A program made the translations under genes and the position numbers. Positions 21,454 to 28,333 of a stretch of 28,333 nt of DNA are shown here, in pieces (the stretch's first letter is position 1; every line of letters starts with the position of its first letter). Source of the stretch: Paramacrobiotus richtersi (taxonomy: Eukaryota > Tardigrada > Eutardigrada > Parachela > Macrobiotidae); contig JAQGAU010000423.1 of assembly GCA_034698045.1 (NCBI GenBank), positions 1-28,333 of the forward strand, in the 5' to 3' direction. The notes under the pieces were generated by a model. The model searched no databases, was not told where the DNA came from, and saw only the letters and a list, made by a program, of their open reading frames with translations.

Positions 21454-22468
21454 TTCGTTGGAGTAGTAATTCCTTACATGCATGCTTACATGAAGTCTTG
21501 TCGGCAACAACATATACGTAGTTATATGAACGAAAGGTTAATATGTCCACTGTTATCAGTTGGTCATACTGCCACGAACGGCGGACAACCCGAAACGCAG
21601 GCTGTGTGCATAACGCAATCTCAAGTATGTCAGTCTGTTGGGTACAAAATGCGGTACCCTAATATCATCCCATAGAGTTTGTACTGCATCTTGCGAATAC
21701 ATGTACTGCATTGCAACTGCGTGATCAGGAAAATCTAAAAAGGTCAGCATGAATTAGGTAAAAAAAATACTGGATACTTTTGCTCATAGTCGCTAGATTT
21801 ACGAAAAGAAAGACACGGCTGTATGGTTGCATTTCTCTACGTTAAGTATTTGTACTGTTGCCGATAAAATCCACGTATGGGATAATGCATGAGCTTTTAA
21901 ATACCTTGCTTTACAAAAACTGCTTCGAAGTAAAAAAGTAGAAACAAAAAAGAAGTGCGGAACATATTTAATTCGAACTGTACAGTAGACAAACTCCCTT
22001 TCCTCACTATCCTAACAAATCTCGTGCCCTTGCGACCGCTGCATCGCATAGCGTGTTTGGCAAGCGGAAACTCTAATTATAAATGTTGTATGTTTCGTAA
22101 ACGGTGTTTCCATTGTTCATAGTTATGACACACGCAATACAGTAGTTATGAGATTCTGAATCATCGTACTCTACGCTAGAGATGATTACCATAAATGATG
22201 TGTGCATCGAATTCTGCTTAGGCATGGGTGAAGGTTACCGGGATAATGATATTATAAATTATCTGTTTATCCGTAGATTCTGTATGCAGGAACCCACGAG
22301 TTAATCGAGTAGCTCTAGCGCAACAAACCAAGCGTCACTAGTAACATGATTTGTTTATCAAAATCATAACAACATATTATTATGATGCTATGACAAACAA
22401 GTAAAAAGATCAAACCTAACGAACCAAAACTTCCAAGTTTGCACAACGCGAAAAACGGCGAAACACAT
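21454..22468. other. Intergenic region between convergent genes
   Basis: This is the 3' flank of the ligand-binding-domain gene (+) and of eIF4E (-). ORFs are under 70 codons and occur on both strands. No clear AATAAA hexamer close to either stop was found, and no RNA gene was recognised. Confidence 0.5.
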
Positions 22469-23482
22469 CTACACGTGGCGCTGCGGCACACTTTCCGCCG
22501 AGTTCATATCCTTCGGTAATCGTTCCGGTATGCAGTCGCCGGTACTCATCGACGTTATCCTGGAACCTTCCTGCGTCGCTCGTGACCGGTCACCGTTGCC
22601 CGTGAGATAATCAATCTGAACGCACGGTATATCTTTGAGTAATTCCTTCACTCGATCGCGAATAAATTCGACATATGCTGGCCGTGTCGTGCATAGCCAC
22701 ACGTAAATCCGATAAAACTGCCCTTTAACCGTTATTGACACGCCATTGATAAATCCCGAATATGGCACCCATCTCTCTTCGATACAATGGACCATCAAAT
22801 CCCGCCAAAAATTATCGACAATTTGTGGAAGCTCTGTGACTTTGAATATGATCTTCCAACGACCTGTTTCAACGACAACACAGTTTAATAAATTTACTGG
22901 AAATAAAGCAAACTGTTCGCAGCCGAATTAACTGGCGAAACGATTCGCAACGAGCATCTTACCGCCATCGATATTCTCGGCGTCATTCCAGTCCGGCCAA
23001 ACCGGCCGCCGTCCGAATCCCCCTCGAAACAGCGCCATCTCCCGTTTGGCAGTGAGTTCCGACGGCGGTTTAATTGTATTCCACATGCCCCAGAACTGCT
23101 CTTTGTAATCAAAGGTACACATGGGCTTCATGTTATCCTTCCAGTCGGCCTCGCCCCGCTCCGTGATAATGTACCAGTACGTCCAGGCGGCGCTCAGTCG
23201 AATCCCCCGTGGAAGATCTAGTCGCAGGCGTCTGAGAAACGACTGATGGCTGTCTCCGCCCGGCTGCAGCGACGAGGGTAGATTATGCTGGTTGGATGAC
23301 GACTGATACGGATCGGGAATATACAGTTCCTGCGAGTTGGAACTGCAGGGTGTTAAGCGGCCGTTGGAGTGAGGAGAAAAATAGGGCTCTTGCTCGATAT
23401 CGGAGCTGTCGGAGGGAGCATCGCCGGACCCGCAATAGCCGTTACTAATAGTACATAAATCTAATCGCGGATATTGATTCAT
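22469..23482 (-). CDS. EIF4E: Divergent eIF4E-family cap-binding protein
   Basis: Translation initiation factor 4E family, expected to bind the mRNA 5' cap. Two exons on - (22933-23482 and 22469-22863) flank a 69-nt GT-AG intron in phase 1, giving 314 aa. Residues 1-90 are a Ser/Pro/Gln-rich extension not found in ordinary eIF4E (about 217 aa). The core follows with W114 in ADWKDNM (cap-stacking Trp56 equivalent), W131 in EQFWGMWN (the eIF4G/4E-BP-contacting Trp73) and W162 in RPVWPDW (Trp102 equivalent). The next residue is Pro163, where eIF4E normally has the guanine-binding Glu103. The second exon carries SRWKIIFKV and W239 in YRIYVWL (near Trp166). The insert between W162 and the RWKII strand is longer than usual. 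The polar C-terminal tail is also long. It may be a specialised class (4EHP-like or lineage-specific) rather than the main initiation factor. Confidence 0.85.
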
Positions 23483-24010
23483 TGTGTGGCCAGTGGTGGT
23501 GTGACGTGGCCTGCGGTGGGCCGATTGTTGACACTGTTACAAACGAAGAACTATGTACATTTCATCTAAGACTGCGTGTACAACAGGTGCGCAGACGCTC
23601 AATAAAGTAGAATTTTGTTCATTTAATTTTTATCCTGGCAACACGTAGTTTATATAGTGCGATTTACTACTGAAATTACACATAACTGTGAAGAATGTAT
23701 TAGCACGTGGTATCTGCGGAATGTTGAAATAACAGATCTCCAGACGGCAAAACGTCAATCGTCATTTTAAAACCAAGAAGGTAGAATCACAACATTAACA
23801 GTAATATATCATAGTGAAAAGCAGTGACGCAATCACAAATAACGTTCAACTGCAGATGAACAGAAGTTTATCATAAATACCGTTCCGAGACCATTCAGAG
23901 GATTAATCATAAAGAGGGTTTCGAGACCAGCAGCAAGTTATATTAGGCAAAGGCCTAAGAAAGAGCTTGATGTTTCACTGGAGAATCGATGATACCACGA
24001 GACTGGAAGA
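23483..24010. other. Spacer between metalloprotease and eIF4E
   Basis: 528 nt hold the eIF4E 5' flank and the metalloprotease 3' flank, both genes being on -. No AATAAA hexamer close to the metalloprotease stop and no ORF of note were seen. Confidence 0.5.
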
Positions 24011-26263
24011 CTAGCCCGGTGTTCCAATCGCATCCTTATCAACACATTTGAAATTGTAGCAAATCTTTTCCTTATTCGGCGAACAAATTGTTCCAGCCAG
24101 AGCAGGTCCGAATTTAACTCCAAACTGTCTCGTCGGATTATCCAGACCGATCACTTTGCAGTCCAAGGACAGGCACATCTCATCCCCGGTTTCCGTTGGC
24201 GGGGCGTAAATCTTTTGGATTTGATTTCTTTGTATTTTCTTGAAATTCATCCAAACTGGTCCCATAAGCAGCTCGCATAGGTTGCTGGGCTCGATGGGAT
24301 TGTGAATTATCGTTCCTGAAAAGTTAAAGTACTGTACCTCGTCGTACATGGTCTAGATACAGAAATGCTTGTTCATACCTAGAAAGTGTGTTTTGAAAGA
24401 AAACTGCCGTTCTATCTTGTCTTTCTTTGGCTTGATCAGGCATCGATTTGCCCCGTTGAGCGCCTTTACCAGTTCATCTGTCGTACAGCGGGTCAATGCA
24501 GGTAACGTTCCTTTGGTCGCCCACGGATTACTCCCACTAGAGTGCGACGACATAAACGAGCTACGGTCGGGATCTTTGGGGTTGTAGTGGCATTCCTTCA
24601 GCTGCTCTTCGTGGTGCATTCCCAGTGAGTGTCCTAGTTCGTGGGCACCGGATAGACTGGCCATTGGGGAATTCATTTCTACCAGTGAACAATGCCGGCG
24701 CTGGTTGCACGTGGATCCGATCTGTATTGAAGTTTACGTTATAATGCAAATTTTTTAATACTTATGTGATTGTATGCAGTTTACCCAAGCCAAGCCGATG
24801 GTATCGTAGGCCTTATGAGTCTCGGGAATCGCTTGTGGATCACTTATTTTGGGCCTCCAATCTCGATTCCCATGACCGCGCTTCGGCTCCGGTAACGTAA
24901 TGTGGTCAAATTCTTGTTCCAGTTCTTCGCGCTTCTTCCTCTTGGAGTTCTTGTCATAGATATCGAGGTACGTTAACGCTTGAACATGGTCATAATCCTC
25001 GTTATTATACGGTCCCTCACAGATGTTTTTGAGGTAAGACTCGGCATGTTGATCGGCACCGAGATCGTTGTGGGGTGACTGAAAGAATCCAACCCATTTG
25101 AGCGTGATATGAAGCCTGACGTATCTCCGTAACACACGTTCCCGATACATGGCTTGGACTTCGTTGTAGAACGCTAGGACGAAAAACAACTGGTTCTCCG
25201 GTTTGAGGAACTGCCAGTCGACCATTGTCTGGAATACCGTGTGGTCAGCGATAACTGCTAACTTTAGTGATGCTCGCATCCCAGAGTAGCCTTTGGGTTT
25301 GTTCTGGTTGTTGTTATTTTGATTATTTTGGTTGTGGCTCGGGTTGTGATTCTGAAGATTCGGATTTTGGCTCGGATTATGCTGATTGTGGTTCTGATTG
25401 TTCTGGTGAGGATTTCGATTATTTTGGTTGCGATCTTGGTTGTGATTCCGATTATTCTGATTACGATTCTGATTATTCTGATACTGATTGCGTCTGGAGT
25501 CCCTTCGTGGACCCTGGTTGTAACCTCTTCGCTGGTAGTCGAACATTTCATCTCCTACATTTCCAGCGCCTTCTTTTTCGGACAATTTGTAAACCAAATG
25601 TGTCCCGGCATTGTCGTCGCTTTTGTCGTCATGGACATCGAACATTTGCCTGTATTTGGCTCGGAAGGTTTCCCGGAGCGGGACAATACGCAACACACTG
25701 TCCGTCGTTTCGAAGAACCCTCGCATCCCATCTGAGGAAAAGGCCAGCGCTCCATTTGTTTCCGCATCAGGAACGTCAAATGCATCATCTTTCGGTACGG
25801 CGCGTGTTAGATAAAACCTTTGCAACTGCGATGCCGACGGTTTGAACGTCTGTCCAGATTTCTTGTCGGTTTTGTAGTAGGTAACAGTCAAATCAGGATC
25901 GAACAAATAGTCGTTTCGAATGGCCTGAACTTTGTGCTTGGTGTCAAATGCATCCAGATAGAATTCTAACTGCAATGGATAAATCCAGTTTGGATCGCGG
26001 ATATGAGAAGGAAAATCACGGTATGCCTCAAGATATTCCGGTGTGATGACGTCATAACTGGGAATGTCTGCTACTTTTGACTGGCCAAAATGATACTGGA
26101 GTTCAGAAACATCCATAAACGTATGGAGATCATGTTTGTGGGTTGATGTTACAGGTTTGGCAAGAACTTGCACGGAGAAGCACACGAAAACTATACCGGC
26201 AACAACATACAATGCCATTGCGACATTTTTAACACGTATGCGCTTGTGAGAACAACTTGGCAA
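24011..26263 (-). CDS. ADAMTS-type secreted zinc metalloprotease
   Basis: Secreted peptidase of the M12B (reprolysin/ADAMTS) family. Exons on - are 24785-26263, 24379-24721 and 24011-24315, GT-AG and in phase, giving 708 aa. Residues 13-36 form a hydrophobic signal segment ending in VQVLA. Residues about 37-255 are a prodomain with no cysteine, hence no cysteine switch. A basic run (RRGYNQGPRRDSRR, about 245-258) may be a furin-type cleavage area. Residues about 257-322 are almost entirely Asn/Gln with His and Arg. The catalytic domain begins near SLKLAVIADH (332); the zinc site HELGHSLGMHHE has H520, E521, H524 and H530, with Met in SSFMSS as the likely Met-turn. The usual Asp after the third His is Glu. 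A Lys/Arg-rich insert lies at about 438-470. The last 100 residues resemble the ADAMTS disintegrin-like domain (CELLMGP, GTICSPNKEKICYNFKC), but thrombospondin repeats are absent. The protein is therefore shorter than classical ADAMTS. Confidence 0.88.
25293..25490 (-). repeat. Asn/Gln-codon-rich repetitive tract inside the metalloprotease
   Basis: This is a degenerate repeat of AAY and CAR codons (NQN, NRN and NHN units) in the coding frame of the metalloprotease, spanning about 66 codons. Because the motif is so regular, the opposite strand and other frames also stay open here, producing long spurious ORFs. Confidence 0.8.
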
Positions 26264-26605
26264 CGTTTCGAGTTATAGAAGATGCGTGACCTTTAAAAGT
26301 GTTGTTTTTGTCAAAAAACGAACATGCTGTAAACCCCGTGAAAATTCGATGCGTATGTTGATACGAGACCGCCGAACTAGATCCAGAAAGGCGGCAACGC
26401 ATGAAGGGCCGGAAATTTTACGGTGCAAACTGGGTGTACAAATAATATATTGTAATAATATTATAACTTAAAATCCAAGTTTATTTATATTCGAATAAAA
26501 ACTCCATGCCGTCTACATATCGATGAAGCAGACCAGAATAAATTAAATTATCTCTTCAAAGGTCCCAGCCATGATTTAATGCATTGGCAGAAATGTAAAA
26601 ATGGC
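26264..26605. other. Spacer upstream of the metalloprotease
   Basis: This is the 5' flank of the metalloprotease and the 3' flank of the next - strand gene. A 61-codon + ORF (26286-26471) is basic and unrecognised. The sequence becomes AT-rich around 26440-26560. Confidence 0.5.
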
Positions 26606-26611
26606 TTTATT
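26606..26611 (-). terminator. Polyadenylation signal of the Ser/Thr-rich gene
   Basis: AATAAA on the - strand lies about 63 nt past the stop at 26674. Its position supports the reading of the - strand ORF as the 3' end of a real gene. Confidence 0.55.
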
Positions 26612-26673
26612 AGCATGCATTTTAAGGTAGCACTGACAGTCGCGTAACAGCCGTTTTGAGAAATATTTGACGG

Positions 26674-27246
26674 TTAACCGAAGCCGGCGAACTTTCTGCT
26701 CCATTCCTGATTTTCGTACATATCTCCCGTCAAGTTTCGTTTATCAAGAAACTCAAAAGGATCTAAATCGTCGGTGTCTGCTACCCTCGATTCAGCCCAC
26801 TCTGCGTGTTCCCCTAGCGAATGCTGATCATGTGCCGCTGTATCGGTAAAGCCATCGGTTAACTCCTGGTCGCGGGGCTTGTTAACCGATGTCGCTACAC
26901 TGTCGTCACCGACACCTCCCATAGCCGGCCAGAGCGTTCCTCGACTGCTAGTGCTGGCAGATGCAGTATGGGTCTGCGGTGCTATAAAAACACAAGGATT
27001 TTCCAATGAATTCATTTAGTAATTGCAGGCTGACGTGTGAGAAACATAAGCGTCGCGACGTATAGTATCCATCCCTCATATTGTTACTACCTTGTTCGCC
27101 GGGCGGTGTTATTACAGTTGTGGTGTTCTTGGAGACTAGGGATAGCGGTACCCGGGGAGTGGAAAGTGTACAGAGCAGAGAATCCGTGGACGTTGCAGTT
27201 GCGGATGAGCTCGACGTAACGGCCGTTTCCGAGTTCGGCGGAAAAG
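26674..27246 (-). CDS. Ser/Thr-rich protein of unknown function, C-terminal exons
   Basis: The last exon is probably 26674-26981, entered through an acceptor (gtgtttttatag) that has a branch-point-like ttactaa about 30 nt upstream. The preceding exon is 27091-27246, with donor CAAG/gtagta and acceptor acctgttgcag, joined in phase 1 by a 109-nt intron. The first part is Ser/Thr/Pro-rich (TSSSSATATSTDSLL, NTTTVITPPGE). The second is acidic and polar and ends DLDPFEFLDKRN, then EWSRKFAGFG. No domain is recognised, and it looks like a disordered tail. An alternative is a complete 113-aa protein starting at the ATG at 27015. The 5' exons are not securely placed: one candidate is 27770-27847, whose phase fits but whose donor (ACAA/gtacga) is weak. 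An AATAAA downstream supports the strand. Splice-like exons on the opposite strand overlap the upstream exon. Confidence 0.5.
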
Positions 27247-27498
27247 CTGCAACAGGTACGAGACATACGATTTCGTATTGCCCTGTACGGTTGTCTTACT
27301 CGTGCATGAAATTTATTATATGGGGGTATAAGGGTTTTGTTTTAATGAGCTCTGGTCTGTGTGAATCGTGTCCACAGTTGGCAGAATCAGGGGCATCGAG
27401 GAATACCGCTCAACAAAGTAACAATTATTGTTTCCTTTGATTGCAGCAGCAAAGGCTACTTTAGTACGTCATATTATAACAAATCGTATCGTAAATAG
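27118..27498 (+). other. Splice-like exon chain on the opposite strand
   Basis: Three + segments, 27118-27255, 27378-27417 and 27447-27498, are each bounded by acceptor and donor consensus (ttattacag, gtacga, gtccacag, gtaaca, gattgcag). They join in phase to a stop at 27496-27498, with the ending SKGYFSTSYYNKSYRK. No upstream exon or start was found, and the first segment overlaps the - strand exon 27091-27246. It may be a real antisense gene end or a chance chain. Confidence 0.25.
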
Positions 27499-27608
27499 CG
27501 GCCTTTGTAGTTACTGTCGCGAGAGGCTAGACCTAAATAATAATGAATCAATGATCAACTATCGAGCATAGTATGCGTACGTGATGTCACGTTTGTATTA
27601 CAACAATG

Positions 27609-27847
27609 TCAAATGCTGTTAAAGTGTGTAAGAATGCAGTTTAACCCCAGATGAATCAAAATGTATAATGCAAGAAGGCCAACCGGCAAAAGCAGAATGC
27701 TAAATTTCACTAAAAAATTCCATCGCGGAGAAAAGGATACTGGCAAAGAAAGAATGTGTGCCTTCGTACTTGTTGCGTCCGGGCTCGGTTCGTCCGGAAC
27801 CATAATGCCGAGGAGGCCTGCAGATGTTAAATTTTCTGGATATCCTC
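27609..27847 (-). CDS. Possible terminal exon with a hydrophobic segment
   Basis: A very T-rich acceptor (ttttttttctacag) opens this - strand segment at 27847. It reads GGYPENLTSAGLLGIMVPDE and continues to a hydrophobic stretch (ILLLPVGLLALYILIHL) near a stop at 27609. If fully coding it is the C-terminus of a tail-anchored or single-pass membrane protein whose earlier exons are upstream, toward or beyond the window edge. Alternatively only 27770-27847 is exon, spliced to 27246, and the hydrophobic part is T-rich intron. No domain is recognised. Confidence 0.3.
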
Positions 27848-27941
27848 CTGTAGAAAAAAAATAACATAAAAAAATAGTAAAAATAACGACAGAGAGTGCG
27901 GTATAGTAATCGTAAGTGTTAAAAATCTGGTAAGAACTCAT

Positions 27942-28333
27942 CCCACTTTAAACGCGGCGGGGTGGTGGTTAAATATGGTCGCAGTCCATAAATTCCGTAA
28001 ATCAGTAGCCATTTACTAAAGTGTTGAACTACTATGTTTTTGAAATGCCTCAACACGCCGACAGCTTTACAAGTCATTTTCCAAGCTATTTTTCAAGCCA
28101 ATGCGCATGTTCTGTAATTAATACATCACCTCTACTCAAACAAACAACGCAGCTACTAATTACCAGCTAGCGTGTACGATTGTTACGGTATTCTAACGTA
28201 ATCCATGTTGTGATAACGCTGTTCAACACTTCAGCACGCCAGTACTGCAGCGACGATTGTCGACCGAAGCGGAGCGAAGGTCCTCTATACTCAGGTCAAA
28301 ATGATTTTCGTGTCTGTCCGTCGGTAGATAAAT
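27942..28333. other. Right edge, no supported gene
   Basis: No ORF of useful length and no recognisable RNA gene or repeat were seen. The segment may hold an intron or the promoter of the - strand gene at 27609-27847. Confidence 0.5.

Noticed and set aside
25267-25845. 192- and 138-codon ORFs on + opposite the metalloprotease
   Set aside because: They are shadows of the Asn/Gln-rich repeat: the regular AAY/CAR codons keep other frames open. The - strand frame continues into a coherent protease.
1-28333. CRISPR array, bacterial operon or phage-like system
   Set aside because: The genes are intron-containing and metazoan. No regularly spaced direct repeats or prokaryotic gene organisation are present.

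Overview
The window is eukaryotic and animal. Its genes are split by short GT-AG introns (mostly 58-230 nt, with polypyrimidine tracts), AATAAA signals follow several stop codons, and the families are metazoan: Kv-channel-interacting proteins (KChIP), an ADAMTS-type metalloprotease, an ionotropic-glutamate-receptor-type ligand-binding domain, a radial-spoke armadillo protein and an eIF4E. The compact genes suggest a small-genome invertebrate such as a tardigrade, but that placement is inference. Exons were joined by eye, using splice signals, reading phase and family knowledge.

Left half (1-16700): a cluster of three KChIP-like EF-hand genes. KChIP-A is on + (3600-7790, with a possible distant alternative first exon at 267-426). 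KChIP-B is on - (8234-9368) and convergent with A. KChIP-C is on - (15273-16698). Their last four coding exons are 195, 284, 63 and 48-51 nt with identical phases, so they are tandem duplicates. Their EF-hand loops have diverged, and each copy has a different set of intact calcium loops. Between B and C lies a complete RSPH14-like gene on - (12908-14263), two of whose introns appear to be GC-AG. The large third intron of KChIP-A holds a TTA-rich tract and three copies of a GCGGTGG/CCACCGC hairpin repeat. The first intron of KChIP-C holds a perfect 42-bp palindrome.

Right half (16700-28333): a weakly supported gene on - (17847-18645); a six-exon + gene (20175-21453) for a secreted protein with an iGluR-type ligand-binding domain and no complete channel; a divergent eIF4E on - (22469-23482) with a Ser-rich N-terminal extension and proline at the usual cap-binding glutamate; an ADAMTS-type metalloprotease on - (24011-26263) with an Asn/Gln-rich linker; and a Ser/Thr-rich gene on - (26674-27246) whose upstream exon overlaps splice-like exons on the + strand. 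The right edge holds a T-rich ORF that may be part of the same gene or a separate tail-anchored protein.

No rRNA, tRNA, CRISPR array, operon or intact transposon was seen. The genes do not form one pathway. The clearest biological theme is the KChIP expansion (potassium-channel calcium sensors), with a glutamate-receptor-type binding protein further along the same window.
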